Source of the DNA: Lachnospiraceae bacterium
GTDB taxonomy: Bacteria > Bacillota > Clostridia > Lachnospirales > Lachnospiraceae
DNA length: 64,000 bases
Direction of reading: 5' to 3'
NCBI GenBank assembly: GCA_022769665.1
Contig: JALEIR010000010.1
Coordinates: 1 to 64,000, forward strand
Position numbers and translations under genes: made by a program. Of the stretch, positions 8,086 to 18,626 are shown piece by piece. The stretch's first letter is position 1; each line of letters starts with the position of its first letter. The notes under the pieces were generated by a model. It saw nothing but the letters and a program-made list of their open reading frames with translations. It searched no databases and had not been told where the DNA came from.

Positions 8086-9402
8086 CTATCTCAAGCGAAA
8101 GGAATCTGCCATTTGCTTCAAGCTCTGGGCGCATTCATTTAACTGCTGGCTGATAGCGGTATTTTCTTCCGCGCTGGCCGCATTATTTTCTACGCTCTCG
8201 GCGACTTCTCTTAATTCGTCATTGACATCTTCAATTGCCGTCTGCTGCTTCTCAACAAACTCAACAATCTCATCAATATGTTGTTTGGACTGGGCAGAAT
8301 CGCTCACTCCCTGCTGAATTGTTCCAAATGTTGTCGTTACCAATTCTTTTCCCTTGGAAACCGCGACCTGAGATTCCTCAATCAGCTTATCGATATTCTC
8401 ACTTGCCTGTGCACTGGATGCGGCAAGCGTACTGATTTCACCTGCAACAACAGCAAAACCCCTTCCGGCTTCTCCTGCCCGGGCTGCTTCAATCGATGCA
8501 TTTAAGGAGAGCAGATTTGTCTGTGCGGCAATTTCTTTGATTGTTCCGACAAAGCCCGCAATCTCACCATAACACTGGTCAATGCTATCCATTGCCTTTA
8601 CAAGCTCGTCCATCTCCTGATTACCTGTCTCCAAATGCTTCTTGGTAATCTCTGCCGTATCGCGAACACGTATTGCCCGCTCCGTTATCTTCTTTGTCTG
8701 CTCCGTCAGCCGCGCCATATCTTCCGACAAATTTGCAACAGCTTCATTCTGCATGGAAGCACTCTGTGCAACACTTTCCGTTGTTCTTCCCAATTTATCT
8801 GCAAAATCCAATACATTTACAGCTTCCATGCTGATTTGCTGAATGAATTCGTTCAGATTGCTTACAATACTTTCCAGTGCATTTTTTATCTGCACATAAC
8901 TTCCTTTAAAGTCCCCATCAATCGTAACTGTCAGGTCTCTGTCCGAAATCGCAGTAACCATACCGGAGATACTGTCAATATAAAACTTCAGACTCTCTAT
9001 GGTTTCATTTATGGAATCCGTCAGTTTTTCGATTTCCATAGAGTTCTTCTCTTCATCAAACATCACCGACAAGTCGCCTTCCGCAACCCTAATCATTTTG
9101 TTACTGATGGACTCCAACGGCCGGAACAGAACACCGATTCTTCCTTGAACATCCTTTCTCGTAGCCGCCGTCATCACAAAATAAATCATCAGATTCAGAC
9201 CAATTACCAACGCAAACAAGAGTAGTATTGTGCCAACCGGCTTCACGGAAATTACTTTCCAGCCTGTCACCGCGGAAGTATTACCGATTCCAAACTTCAT
9301 ACCGCTTTTATAATCCAAAAACAGTGTTGTAACCATATTTTCATTTACAAAGGTCCGGTACAATGATAATATCAAAACTACTACTGCATTCACACACGCC
9401 AA
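8086..9402 (-). CDS. N-terminally short methyl-accepting chemotaxis protein
   Basis: A 438-aa chemoreceptor. The C-terminal signalling hairpin is complete, with [26 protein letters not shown] in the CheA/CheW-binding tip, preceded by a HAMP-like segment. A membrane segment lies at ~residues 55-77. Only ~35 residues separate it from a first hydrophobic stretch, including [11 protein letters not shown], which resembles the last strand of a dCache sensor domain; the rest of the sensor is absent. The start is uncertain. TTG at 9402 has no good ribosome binding site, the open frame runs back into the 3' end of hemZ, and an ATG occurs at residue 23. It may be a truncated gene or a coupled short receptor. 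Confidence 0.82.
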   Translation of the reverse strand: MACVNAVVVLILSLYRTFVNENMVTTLFLDYKSGMKFGIGNTSAVTGWKVISVKPVGTILLLFALVIGLNLMIYFVMTAATRKDVQGRIGVLFRPLESISNKMIRVAEGDLSVMFDEEKNSMEIEKLTDSINETIESLKFYIDSISGMVTAISDRDLTVTIDGDFKGSYVQIKNALESIVSNLNEFIQQISMEAVNVLDFADKLGRTTESVAQSASMQNEAVANLSEDMARLTEQTKKITERAIRVRDTAEITKKHLETGNQEMDELVKAMDSIDQCYGEIAGFVGTIKEIAAQTNLLSLNASIEAARAGEAGRGFAVVAGEISTLAASSAQASENIDKLIEESQVAVSKGKELVTTTFGTIQQGVSDSAQSKQHIDEIVEFVEKQQTAIEDVNDELREVAESVENNAASAEENTAISQQLNECAQSLKQMADSFRLR

Positions 9403-9434
9403 GATTGCTGCATATGTTCCGACTGCACCCCCTG

Positions 9435-10931
9435 TTAAAAAATACCCAATAGTTGCCGCTTCCGCTCAATCATCTCGTCAATTTTCTCAATATATAATGA
9501 AACATCTTTAACATTTTCGCAACGCTCAATCCTTCCGTCCGGGAATACTCGCTTGGTAATCGAACCTGCTCCCAAAGCAAGAATAGTCTGTTTCTCCTCC
9601 ATGATGAGAATGTTGTAAAGTCCCAACTTTCCTTCCCTTGCATATCCCACATTTTCAAAGTTACCGGACATGTTTTTTTGTCTGTACAGATAATAAGGTA
9701 CCAGCCCCAGCTTCCTTGCACCCTCCGCCGCAATGTTCATGGTCTCGTCCGTGTTGCGTAACATCGACACACCGTTCTCCTGAATCCAAAGATTCAGCCG
9801 GGAAGCACGCTTGATGGCAAGGGAATGTACCGTCAGACTGTCCGGAGCAAGCTCCACCACTCTGTCAATGGTGCGCTGTACATCTTCCTCCAGTTCTCCC
9901 GGCAGTCCCAGAATCAAATCCATATTGATGTTGTCAAAACCCACCTGTCTTGCCAGCGCATAGGCTTTCTCCACCTGCTCCACCGTGGCCTTTCTTCCGA
10001 TGATATCCAAAGTCTCCTGCTTCATGGTCTGTGGATTCACGGAAATTCTGGTAACCCCATGCCGGTATAATACCCTCAGTTTCTCCTCTGTGATACTGTC
10101 GGCACGTCCGGCTTCCACAGTAAACTCTTTCACCGAACCAAAATCAAACAGCTCTTTGAGTCTGGAAATCAGTCTGTCCAGCTGTTCCGGTTCCAGGGTA
10201 GTAGGTGTTCCGCCGCCGATATAGACACTGTCCAGTATCTTGTCCCGATACTGTTCCGCCACATATTCCATCTCTTTGATTAAACAGTTTACATAAGAAT
10301 CCACTATTTTCCTGTAGCCACCGATGGGATAGGACGTGAAAGAACAATAAAGACAGGTGGTAGGGCAAAAGGGAATGCCGATATAGAGACTATAGCCCCC
10401 CTCATAATGGACGCCGGAAAGCAGTTCTCTCTCTCTTTCCGCAATCTCCACTGCCAGCTCTGCCTTCTCTGTACTGACCTGGTGTAATCTTCTGTAATAC
10501 TCCAGAATTTCCTGCTTACTCTTTCCTTCCTCCAGCATACCGTAAGCAATCTTAGTGGGACGAATTCCTGTCAGGTTTCCCCAGGGAAGCAGCTTTCCCG
10601 TTTCCTGTGAAAGCACATTATACAGAAAGCACTTAAACCCAACCTTCACCTGCTTAGCATATTCCGTGTCCCCGGCTGCACCGGCTTCAAAGTTTTCCCG
10701 AAGAATATCATGCGCCTGTGCATCCCAGTAGTAATCTCTTCCGTCAATCCAAAACACCGCGCTGCTGTCCTGCATCTCCACCCGGATGCGAACCTTGTCC
10801 CCCAGCTCCTCCCGTTTCTTTTCACTGCTCTCCGGTATCAATACCGCCACCTGTTCCTCCGGAAAGAAAGCTTTCACCAGCGAATGTACATCATATTCAA
10901 TATTTTCTCTGTTCAACTCTACTACTAACAT
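9435..10931 (-). CDS. hemZ: radical SAM coproporphyrinogen-oxidase-like protein HemZ
   Basis: About 498 aa. The radical SAM cluster motif CX3CX2C is present as CPTTCLYC around residue 190. It is followed by [10 protein letters not shown] and LILGLPGE motifs typical of the HemN/HemZ family, which carries out anaerobic oxidative decarboxylation in porphyrin synthesis or related chemistry. The N-terminal region matches the HemZ layout. The start is set at the ATG giving [15 protein letters not shown], the usual HemZ N-terminus; the frame is open to a GTG at 10964. HemZ beside HisS and AspS is a familiar Clostridia neighbourhood. No other haem genes are here, so the actual substrate is uncertain. 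Confidence 0.9.
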   Translation of the reverse strand: MLVVELNRENIEYDVHSLVKAFFPEEQVAVLIPESSEKKREELGDKVRIRVEMQDSSAVFWIDGRDYYWDAQAHDILRENFEAGAAGDTEYAKQVKVGFKCFLYNVLSQETGKLLPWGNLTGIRPTKIAYGMLEEGKSKQEILEYYRRLHQVSTEKAELAVEIAERERELLSGVHYEGGYSLYIGIPFCPTTCLYCSFTSYPIGGYRKIVDSYVNCLIKEMEYVAEQYRDKILDSVYIGGGTPTTLEPEQLDRLISRLKELFDFGSVKEFTVEAGRADSITEEKLRVLYRHGVTRISVNPQTMKQETLDIIGRKATVEQVEKAYALARQVGFDNINMDLILGLPGELEEDVQRTIDRVVELAPDSLTVHSLAIKRASRLNLWIQENGVSMLRNTDETMNIAAEGARKLGLVPYYLYRQKNMSGNFENVGYAREGKLGLYNILIMEEKQTILALGAGSITKRVFPDGRIERCENVKDVSLYIEKIDEMIERKRQLLGIF

Positions 10932-10998
10932 TTTAGCACGCATGCCTTTCCCGCGTTCAAACACGAATTTTCAGTTAAAATTCTGCTGCTTCATTTCA

Positions 10999-13509
10999 TC
11001 AATAAACATTGAAACATTTAAATACCGGTTTCTTGTAAAACGGAAGTCTGCCGTACTCCTCTTCGGCAAGCTTTCTGTAAAAGTGAACTGCCCTGCGCAG
11101 TTCCTGATTCGAAGGTCCTTTTTCCCCGAAACCGCTCTTCTCCAGAATCATACGGAAATCATCTGCTTCCTGTCCGTTTAATCCGTCACTGTGTCCGGAA
11201 ACCCATAACAGCAGTTTCAGATTCCGATATATTAGGAAAATCTTTTCTCTGTTTTCCGCCCTGCATAATCTCCAATAGCAGCTTCTGTGAATCAGGTATA
11301 CTGTTGCGATACAAAGAAAGAAACCGAAGCATACTCCGAATATTCCCTTCAATGCCGCTTTCACACCGGAGGGAAGCTCCCACTTAGGTTTAGCCGTTTT
11401 TTTGTTTTTTTGCAAAACAAATTCTGTATTCTGAGAGGTATCTGTGCCGGAGCTGTCCCCTACGGCATCTTCGGTACCGGTATTTCCTCCCGGCTGAACA
11501 CTGATACCGGAACTGATCGCCGAGCTGTCCCCCGCACCGACATTTCCTTCCGACCGGTCGTCTGTGCCGGAATCTGTTTGCCCGCTTGCGTTTGTATCGG
11601 GTAATGCGCCCCGTCTGGTAGATTTCTTACCCGACGAGCTTCCCGGCTGTCGCTTCACCGTTCCGCCGTTCGCTTCCTCCCCATCTTCCCCATTATTGTT
11701 CTCTTCCGACGCGTCGATGTTCTCCGGCTTCGGTACCGTCTCATCCTCAAAGGCACCTGACAACTGACCTGCAAACTGCAGTTGTTCCATGGTATTGTCT
11801 CCCGAAAAGGCTGTGGCTCCCGGCGTCATTTCCACCGGAATCCATCCCACCCCGTCCAGATAGACCTCTGCCCATGCATGCGCCTGCCTGTCCAAAATCA
11901 CTGCCGTATAATCTCCGTCGCTTGTCCGGGAAAATGCGTCTGAAGATACAGAATAACCGGTTGCGTACCTGGCCGGCACTCCCAAATACCGCAGCATCAA
12001 TACTGCCGAGGATGCAAAATGTGCGCAATATCCTTCATGACTGTCAAACAGAAAATATTCCACAAAGTCTTCACCCTTTGGTGTGTCGCCTACCTCAAGA
12101 TTATAAGACGCATTTTTCCGCAGATACGAGAGCACGTCAGCCAGACTGTCGTAAACGTCACCGTTCCTGAATCCCGAGTTTTCCAAAAATGCAGTCAGCT
12201 CCGGAAACTGTTCTGCGGGATATTCACAGTAATTATCATACACATAACTGCAGTATCTCTGTTCTTCTTCTGCCGCCTCCCCAATCAGTCCGTCGGCGCC
12301 GTAACTATCGTTCATCATATAGCAGGCATATTCGTAGCTGCTACCCTTGCGTTCCACACTGCCATCCCAGTGAACCCGGTAATCCTCCGTCACCTGCGCC
12401 CCACATGGATAGAGGCTGTAGGAACCTCTTCCGCCCAGCTCTTCCACCCGGATAAAACCGGGAGCACCATCCCGAAAAGCCTGAAAAGTCAGATTAATCA
12501 GTTCTCCACCGTTCCCGGGCAGTTCCCAGCCTTTTGCCCTGTAATACTTCTCAAGCTCGGAATCTCTTGCCGGTTCCCACTCATTCCCGGAATATTCCTT
12601 TCCGATATATCCTCTCAGATAAACTGCAGTTTCCGGTGCTTTGTCCACAGTCACCTGATAGACCGGGACATCCTCATACTCCGGCATCCCCTTTCCTGTC
12701 AGTTCTCCGTCCACATCTACACCTTTTTTGCCAAGATGTGTAAGTTCATACTGCAGTTTCGGAATCCACTCTTCGTTTATTTTCGTGTTCAATTCCACCC
12801 TGACATTCAGAAGCTCTTCATATTTTTCATCAAATACCGGCAACAGAAACCGGCTCACAAATTCCATAATGACAATCATTGCCGTACATCCGATCAAAAC
12901 GGCCCAACGTCCTGCTTTTTCATCATCCCGATAGGCTTTTTTAATGACAACGGCGGCAAGTCCCAAAACGCAGAAGCAAATCGCTCCTCCGTCGGGGAAA
13001 AAATCCACCCCGCATGCTGCCACAAACCATAGTGCATCTGCCAGAATAATTGCAGTCACCCTGGAACGCATCACGCCATAGCCGATGAAAAGGAAGTACG
13101 GAACCAGAACCACCAGCATACTTACCGCAGCTCTCCTCTGCATAACCGCTGTTTCTGCCTCCATGATATAAGTCCATATCAACTCAATATGATACCTGGA
13201 GTTCAACTTTAATATCGTATCCTGCAGTGCCCAGCCCAAGCTGTTCAACATCGTCCTGCGAAAGCAAAAAATAGTCACTCCGTAAAGACATAAAAGCAAC
13301 AATCCCTGAATCAAAATTTTCTTTCTGTTTCCGGTTTTCCAAAAAAGGACTGACAGTGTACTCATCAAAATGATGCCGCCAAAATAGAGCACCGGCTGAC
13401 AATACCAGATATCCCGCATCTGTAATGCAATATTTAATGCTGTAACCGCTCCTATGGCATTGATAATTGTTAGCAATATGGAAAAAAGAAGATTTTTTCT
13501 ATTTTTCAT
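10999..13509 (-). CDS. transglutaminase-like membrane protein
   Basis: About 836 aa. Several membrane helices occupy residues ~1-210, followed by a large extracytoplasmic region. The transglutaminase core has the Cys motif EGYCAHFASS and the His motif AHAWAEVYLDGVGW. A Ser/Gly/Thr-rich linker follows, then one more membrane helix and a C-terminal cytoplasmic segment like DUF4129. The gene overlaps the DUF58 gene by 11 bases, and GGGGAG precedes the chosen ATG by about 10 bases (a GTG two codons earlier is equally possible). MoxR, DUF58 and TgpA-like transglutaminase form a widespread set; the protein target is unknown. Confidence 0.88.
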   Translation of the reverse strand: MKNRKNLLFSILLTIINAIGAVTALNIALQMRDIWYCQPVLYFGGIILMSTLSVLFWKTGNRKKILIQGLLLLCLYGVTIFCFRRTMLNSLGWALQDTILKLNSRYHIELIWTYIMEAETAVMQRRAAVSMLVVLVPYFLFIGYGVMRSRVTAIILADALWFVAACGVDFFPDGGAICFCVLGLAAVVIKKAYRDDEKAGRWAVLIGCTAMIVIMEFVSRFLLPVFDEKYEELLNVRVELNTKINEEWIPKLQYELTHLGKKGVDVDGELTGKGMPEYEDVPVYQVTVDKAPETAVYLRGYIGKEYSGNEWEPARDSELEKYYRAKGWELPGNGGELINLTFQAFRDGAPGFIRVEELGGRGSYSLYPCGAQVTEDYRVHWDGSVERKGSSYEYACYMMNDSYGADGLIGEAAEEEQRYCSYVYDNYCEYPAEQFPELTAFLENSGFRNGDVYDSLADVLSYLRKNASYNLEVGDTPKGEDFVEYFLFDSHEGYCAHFASSAVLMLRYLGVPARYATGYSVSSDAFSRTSDGDYTAVILDRQAHAWAEVYLDGVGWIPVEMTPGATAFSGDNTMEQLQFAGQLSGAFEDETVPKPENIDASEENNNGEDGEEANGGTVKRQPGSSSGKKSTRRGALPDTNASGQTDSGTDDRSEGNVGAGDSSAISSGISVQPGGNTGTEDAVGDSSGTDTSQNTEFVLQKNKKTAKPKWELPSGVKAALKGIFGVCFGFFLCIATVYLIHRSCYWRLCRAENREKIFLIYRNLKLLLWVSGHSDGLNGQEADDFRMILEKSGFGEKGPSNQELRRAVHFYRKLAEEEYGRLPFYKKPVFKCFNVY

Positions 13510-14494
13510 AGGCACATTGCTCCCCTATATACAGCCTGCCATCCGGTTCCAGATGACACCCCAGCTTCAGAGAAGCAATCTCATCTTCACCCACGCTTCC
13601 AATCTTCTTTAGCTCAAGCAGTTCCATAATGCAAAGCTGCAGTTCCTCTCCTGTTTCTATTCTGTAACAGCACAGTATACCGTCCCGGCTCCAGAATACA
13701 TTGTAGCCTTCCACTGCAATTTCCGAAAAGAAAGCCATGACAGAACAGGCTCTGTCCAAAAAAGCATCCCTTCTGTCCGGGTCAGCCAGCAGTTCATCCG
13801 TCATATTCAAAAACAGGTTCACGGAATAATCTGCATCCCGATCCCTCACCTGAAACTCTTCTTCCCTGGCAGTCAGCTTCCAATGGATACTGCGCAGATT
13901 GTCACCGGGCCGATATTCCCTGATGAAATAGTCACCATCCTTCACAGCACTGCTTCTGTTGAGAAGCCCGGAAATCATCTCCATCTCATTTTCCCCAAGA
14001 GGTGCCACAACCGGCATTATCATGACGGTTCCCCCTCCGGACTTTTTTATCGGCACGGAAAAAAGGCCCAGACAGTCATATATTTTTGCCCTTGCCACCG
14101 TAAACTCCGAACGCCCGCAATGTGCCGCCGGAAATGTATATTCCATTTGTTTCACGCTTCGTCCGCCCATTCCCCGTATCTTTTGTTTATGCCGTACAGA
14201 CTTCTCGCCGTAGGAAGCCCATCTTACGTCGGCCCGCAGGGACGCCAGCGGTAATACTCCGTTATGGATTGCCTTCAAAGATAGTATGACACAATTCCCC
14301 CTGGTTGCAAAAGGAGGAATCTCGCCTGCCTCAACCCTGCAGAATGCGGCTTGTATCAATACGGAAAAGAGGCAGACCACCGGCAGTACCAGCAAAATGC
14401 CAAGGAAAAAACGAAGGCCTTGAAAAGTGTACAGCATGCAAAGCCAGATACAGGCTGTCACAATCAAAATATAAAGAATTTTTCGCCTAATCAT
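13499..14494 (-). CDS. DUF58 domain protein
   Basis: A 331-aa protein with two N-terminal membrane helices (~5-45), a beta-rich middle and the DUF58 signature region DGDYFIREYRPGDNLRSIHW. DUF58 proteins resemble von Willebrand A domains and usually partner MoxR ATPases. It lies 4 bases after the MoxR gene and overlaps the transglutaminase gene, so the three are co-expressed. A role in assembling or activating an envelope complex is inference from the family. Confidence 0.88.
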   Translation of the reverse strand: MIRRKILYILIVTACIWLCMLYTFQGLRFFLGILLVLPVVCLFSVLIQAAFCRVEAGEIPPFATRGNCVILSLKAIHNGVLPLASLRADVRWASYGEKSVRHKQKIRGMGGRSVKQMEYTFPAAHCGRSEFTVARAKIYDCLGLFSVPIKKSGGGTVMIMPVVAPLGENEMEMISGLLNRSSAVKDGDYFIREYRPGDNLRSIHWKLTAREEEFQVRDRDADYSVNLFLNMTDELLADPDRRDAFLDRACSVMAFFSEIAVEGYNVFWSRDGILCCYRIETGEELQLCIMELLELKKIGSVGEDEIASLKLGCHLEPDGRLYIGEQCAYEK

Positions 14495-14498
14495 CTCA

Positions 14499-15449
14499 TT
14501 AATATTTTTCTCCGGGCTTGGGTACCGGAACCCGGTTCAGAATCTCTTTCAGAATATCTGCTGCCGTTTTTCCGTTCAACCGTGCTTTCTGATTCAGTCT
14601 GATACGATGTATACCGACATCCATCAAGGCTTTCTGCACATCCTGCGGTACCACATACTCACGTTCACATAAAAAAGCATACGCTCTGGCCATCTTACCC
14701 AGGGCAAGGGTTCCCCGGGGACTTAAGCCCAGCTCCAACGCGGGATGTTTTCTGGTTGCATCCGAAAGCGCGACCATATAACGGTAGATAGAATCATGAA
14801 TAAAAGTTTCCTCTGATTCACGCTGCATCTGCTGTAACTCCTCACCGTCCGCCACGGCAGTAACAGCATCCAGCGGTCTTTCCGTATGCCTTCTCTTTAA
14901 CAGTGCCACCTCATCCTCTACCGCTGGATATCCCATAGTGATACATATCAGGAATCGATCCATCTGTGCCTCCGGCAGACGCTGTGTACCGTAAGAGCCC
15001 ACAGGGTTCTGGGTTGCCAACACGATGAACGGCTTCGGGACCTGTCTTGTAATCCCGTCCACCGTCACATTTCCCTCCTCCATAACCTCCAACAGAGCTG
15101 ACTGGGTTTTCGGTGAAGTCCGATTGATCTCATCCGCGAGCAGCAGATTGCACATAACCACCCCCGGATAATATTCAAATTTTCCCGTCTCTTTCCGGTA
15201 CATGGAAAAGCCCGTAATATCAGATGGCATCACGTCCGGTGTGAACTGAATTCTGTTGGACTTCAATCCGAAGGCCCGTGAAAAGGCCATTGCCATTTCC
15301 GTCTTACCTACACCGGGTACATCCTCAAGCAGCACATTTCCTCGGGCAAGAATCGCAGCCATCACCTTTTCAATACAGTCATCCTTGCCCACAATCACCT
15401 TCTTCACCTCATCCATTACCAGATGAGCCTTTATGCTTTTCTTTTCCAC
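14499..15449 (-). CDS. MoxR-family AAA+ ATPase
   Basis: About 316 aa. Walker A is GVGKTEMA, Walker B region LLLADEINR, and sensor 1 is LATQNPVG, followed by the helical lid domain. This is the standard MoxR/RavA-type chaperone ATPase that remodels a VWA/DUF58 partner. I prefer the GTG at 15449, which has GAGAAGGGA 8 bases upstream, over the ATG at 15488, which has no ribosome binding site. It is first of a three-gene operon with DUF58 and the transglutaminase. Confidence 0.92.
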   Translation of the reverse strand: MEKKSIKAHLVMDEVKKVIVGKDDCIEKVMAAILARGNVLLEDVPGVGKTEMAMAFSRAFGLKSNRIQFTPDVMPSDITGFSMYRKETGKFEYYPGVVMCNLLLADEINRTSPKTQSALLEVMEEGNVTVDGITRQVPKPFIVLATQNPVGSYGTQRLPEAQMDRFLICITMGYPAVEDEVALLKRRHTERPLDAVTAVADGEELQQMQRESEETFIHDSIYRYMVALSDATRKHPALELGLSPRGTLALGKMARAYAFLCEREYVVPQDVQKALMDVGIHRIRLNQKARLNGKTAADILKEILNRVPVPKPGEKY

Positions 15450-15488
15450 TGTAAAAATCCCTTCTCTGCCATAATCCCCGACTAACAT

Positions 15489-15514
15489 GCTAAAAAGGCC
15501 GGCATTTTTCTAGC
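15489..15514. terminator. symmetric hairpin between MoxR and hydrolase genes
   Basis: GCTA-AAAAGGCCGGCATTTTT-TAGC style palindrome with A-run and T-run arms, able to act on either strand. It overlaps the stop codon of the hydrolase gene and ends about 40 bases before the preferred MoxR start. It therefore probably separates the two transcription units. Confidence 0.55.
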
Positions 15515-16172
15515 CTAAGAAGGAATTATACTCCTTCTCATGGGCAATTGTTGTACTCTCGCCATGCCCCGGATATACCTTAGTATCATCCGGCAGAACA
15601 AACAGCTTGTCCTTGATGGAACGAACCAAAGTACTCATACTGCCGGTAGGGAAATCCGTTCTTCCCACGGATTCTGCAAACAGCGTGTCCCCGGCAACCA
15701 AAAAACCGGCTTCCTCAAAATAATAGCAGCATCCTCCAACCGTATGTCCCGGTGTGGCAATCACCTTACATTGCATTCCGGCAAGGGTCAGTTCCTGCCC
15801 GTCCTTTAAATATACATCGGCAGAAGTTATACAGGGTCTCCCTGCCTGCTCGGACACATTTTTATGCGCATCACGCAGCAGTTCCTTCTCCGCTTCCATG
15901 GCGTAAACCTTCACCGGTTCCAGCCCGTCAGCTTCCGCAGCTGCATTTACGGCATTCTTAAGTTCATCCAGGCCCCAGATATGGTCAAAATGACCGTGAG
16001 TCAACAAGATTGCGGCAACACGAAATCCGTTTCTGTTCAGGGCACCGTATATGCTTCTTCCCTGGTCCGCAGGGTCCACCACAATACATTCCTTTTCTCC
16101 GTCCCGATACAAAAAGTAACAGTTTGTGCTGCATACTCCCATCACCATTCTTCCGATTTTAATCTCAGACAT
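15510..16172 (-). CDS. metallo-beta-lactamase-fold hydrolase (glyoxalase II-like)
   Basis: About 220 aa. The metal-binding motif THGHFDH (H-x-H-x-D-H) is present, with further ligands in TPGHTVGG and in VYPGHGEST near the C-terminus. This is the YcbL/GloB-like group of zinc hydrolases acting on thioesters such as S-lactoylglutathione or relatives. The start is set at MSEIKIGRM, with AAAGGAAG upstream, which removes 14 residues from the longest frame. It follows the (p)ppGpp gene by 87 bases on the same strand. Confidence 0.9.
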   Translation of the reverse strand: MSEIKIGRMVMGVCSTNCYFLYRDGEKECIVVDPADQGRSIYGALNRNGFRVAAILLTHGHFDHIWGLDELKNAVNAAAEADGLEPVKVYAMEAEKELLRDAHKNVSEQAGRPCITSADVYLKDGQELTLAGMQCKVIATPGHTVGGCCYYFEEAGFLVAGDTLFAESVGRTDFPTGSMSTLVRSIKDKLFVLPDDTKVYPGHGESTTIAHEKEYNSFLG

Positions 16173-16259
16173 GTGCTGCTTCCTTTCATCAACCATACTA
16201 TACATTTGCATCATATTTGTATATCCACTGACGCAGGTAACGTACCAACCGGTACAGCT

Positions 16260-18566
16260 TTACCCTGTGGTTCTCTCAATATCAATGACACTCTCAATGC
16301 CACGTATCTTGTCAATCACCCGGTTCAGCTCTTCCCTGCTCTCAATCTCAAAAGTAGTCTGAAGAGTGGCCAGCCCCTGTTTACTGGTTCTGGTATTCAT
16401 GGACAAAATATTGATATTCTTCTCCGTCATCGCCTTTGAGATATCCGCCAAAAGACCGTTTCTGTTGTTGGCAAAAATCTTGATTTCCGCCACATACTTC
16501 TCCGCTGTGGTATTCTCCGGTACCTGCCACTCCGCATCAATCAATCTTGCCCGCTCTATCTCAGGCAGATTCATCATATTCACACAATCCGTTCTGTGAA
16601 TGGAAATACCGCGACCCCTTGTGACAAAACCAACAATTTCATCACCCGGCACAGGCGAACAGCACTTGGAAAAACGGACAGACAAATCAGCGATTCCCTT
16701 TACCACAATTCCGCTCTTCGGCTTCATATGAGTCGGTTTTGCCGCTGCAGAAGCTCCCGCCTCCGCAATGCTCGCCAATACTTCCTCATTTGTCAGTTCC
16801 TTCTTATGGTCCCTGTCATACAGTTCCTGCAACTTATTGACAATCTGACCTTCCTTCAGCGCGCCGTGACCGATGGCTGCCAAAACCGCATCCCAATCCC
16901 GAAAACCGTATTTCCGCATGATGGCATCCATATATTCCTGCTTCAACAGCTCAGACAGATTGATGGATTTGGTCTTACAGTAGGTGGACAGCAGTTCCTT
17001 CCCCTTGACAATGTTGTCATCCTTCAGTTCTGCTTTAAACCACTGGTTAATCTTATTTTTAGCTTGCGTGCTCTTTACCACATTCAGCCAGTCCCGGCTG
17101 GGTCCCTTGGAATTCTGGGAGGTAATGATTTCTATACGGTCACCGTTCTTGATTTCATAATCAATGGTCACCAGTTTGCCGTTGACCCTTGCTCCCACCA
17201 TTTTATTGCCCACAGCTGAGTGAATGCTGTATGCGAAATCAATTGGGGTGGAACCTGCGGGCAGATTCTTAACCTCTCCCGACGGGGTAAAGCAATACAC
17301 ATTGTCGGAGAACAAATCCAGGTCGTTCTTCAACAGATTCATGAACTCCCTGTTATCCGACATATCACGCTGCCACTCCAGTATCTGGCGCAGCCATACC
17401 AGCTTTTCTTCCTCCTGCGCCTCCACCTTTTTGCCGTCCGAGGCTTCTTTGTATTTCCAATGCGCGGCAATACCGTACTCAGCCGCTTTATGCATCTCAA
17501 AGGTACGAATCTGTATCTCAAAAGGCTGCCCGTTACTTCCAATCAGTGTGGTATGCAGAGATTGGTACATATTGGCCTTGGGCATGGCAATATAATCCTT
17601 AAACCGCCCCGGTATGGGCTTATACATCTCATGAATAACACCAAGCGCAGCATAACAATCCTTCACGGAATCCACGATAATACGCACTGCAAACAGATCA
17701 TATATCTGATCCAGTGTCTTATTCTGATTCTTCATTTTCTTATAGATACTGAAAAAGTGTTTGACACGTCCATCCACCTTTGCTTTGATTCCGGCGTTGG
17801 CTATGTGCTCACTGACCTCATCTACTATACCCTGTATATATTTTTCCCTAACACTCTTTCGCATGGCAATCTGGTTTACCAGGTCATAATAAACCTCCGG
17901 CTCCAGATATTTTAGCGATAGGTCATCCAGCTCAATTTTTATCTTACTGATACCCAGTCTTTGTGCGATAGGACAATAGATTTCCAGTGTTTCTCTGGCA
18001 ATTCTCTGCTGGCTTTCCGGTGTCTTGTATTTCAGCGTCCGCATATTGTGCAGTCTGTCCGCCAGTTTAATCATGATGACGCGAATGTCCTTCGCCATAG
18101 CCAGAAACATCTTTCTCAGATTTTCTGCCTGCATCTCAAGCTTATCATCCGGCTGTGGAGTTCCGGAAGTCAGAGGAATTTTTTCCAGCTTTGTCACTCC
18201 GTCCACCAAAAGCGCCACGTCATCTCCGAACTCCCTCTTAAGGTCGTCGTCTGTCATGACAGTGTCCTCTACCACATCATGAAGCAGCCCCGCCACAATT
18301 GTCTCCTTATCAAGCTCCAGGTCTGCCAAAATAATAGCAACATTAAGCGGATGAATGATATATGGCTCACCTGACTTGCGGAATTGATTTTTATGTGCCT
18401 CAGTTGCTACCCGATAAGCCTTTTCTATCATGGTAATATCATCACTGGGATGATATTTTTGCACACGTTCAATAAGCTCCCGATATAAATCATCGGGATT
18501 CTTAAACTCCTGAGATTCACTTATCTTTCCGTCATCAAAAATGACTTCATTTTTTTCTTCTGCCAT
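16260..18566 (-). CDS. rel: bifunctional (p)ppGpp synthetase/hydrolase
   Basis: About 768 aa. Domain order is that of long RelA/SpoT homologues. The HD hydrolase domain has LLHDVVEDT and RLHNMRTLKY. The synthetase domain contains DLFAVRIIVD and MPKANMYQSLHTT. TGS follows (~410-470), then a helical/zinc-finger region with SKCCSPVPGDEIVG, and a C-terminal ACT domain. Both active sites look intact, so it should make and degrade the stringent-response alarmone. The start at MAEEKNEVIF is preferred over the upstream ATG. It follows apt by 60 bases. Confidence 0.96.
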   Translation of the reverse strand: MAEEKNEVIFDDGKISESQEFKNPDDLYRELIERVQKYHPSDDITMIEKAYRVATEAHKNQFRKSGEPYIIHPLNVAIILADLELDKETIVAGLLHDVVEDTVMTDDDLKREFGDDVALLVDGVTKLEKIPLTSGTPQPDDKLEMQAENLRKMFLAMAKDIRVIMIKLADRLHNMRTLKYKTPESQQRIARETLEIYCPIAQRLGISKIKIELDDLSLKYLEPEVYYDLVNQIAMRKSVREKYIQGIVDEVSEHIANAGIKAKVDGRVKHFFSIYKKMKNQNKTLDQIYDLFAVRIIVDSVKDCYAALGVIHEMYKPIPGRFKDYIAMPKANMYQSLHTTLIGSNGQPFEIQIRTFEMHKAAEYGIAAHWKYKEASDGKKVEAQEEEKLVWLRQILEWQRDMSDNREFMNLLKNDLDLFSDNVYCFTPSGEVKNLPAGSTPIDFAYSIHSAVGNKMVGARVNGKLVTIDYEIKNGDRIEIITSQNSKGPSRDWLNVVKSTQAKNKINQWFKAELKDDNIVKGKELLSTYCKTKSINLSELLKQEYMDAIMRKYGFRDWDAVLAAIGHGALKEGQIVNKLQELYDRDHKKELTNEEVLASIAEAGASAAAKPTHMKPKSGIVVKGIADLSVRFSKCCSPVPGDEIVGFVTRGRGISIHRTDCVNMMNLPEIERARLIDAEWQVPENTTAEKYVAEIKIFANNRNGLLADISKAMTEKNINILSMNTRTSKQGLATLQTTFEIESREELNRVIDKIRGIESVIDIERTTG

Positions 18567-18626
18567 AGCTGTTCCACGCTTTCCTGCCGTATCTTTCAAG
18601 TATAAACGCCACTACGGGCAACTCAT

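Noticed and set aside
12019-13032. 337-aa open frame on the + strand
   Set aside because: Lies fully antisense to the transglutaminase gene and has no ribosome binding site or recognisable domain.
10999-15449. MoxR/DUF58/transglutaminase set as a new defence system
   Set aside because: This gene trio is widespread and envelope-linked; nothing here indicates defence.
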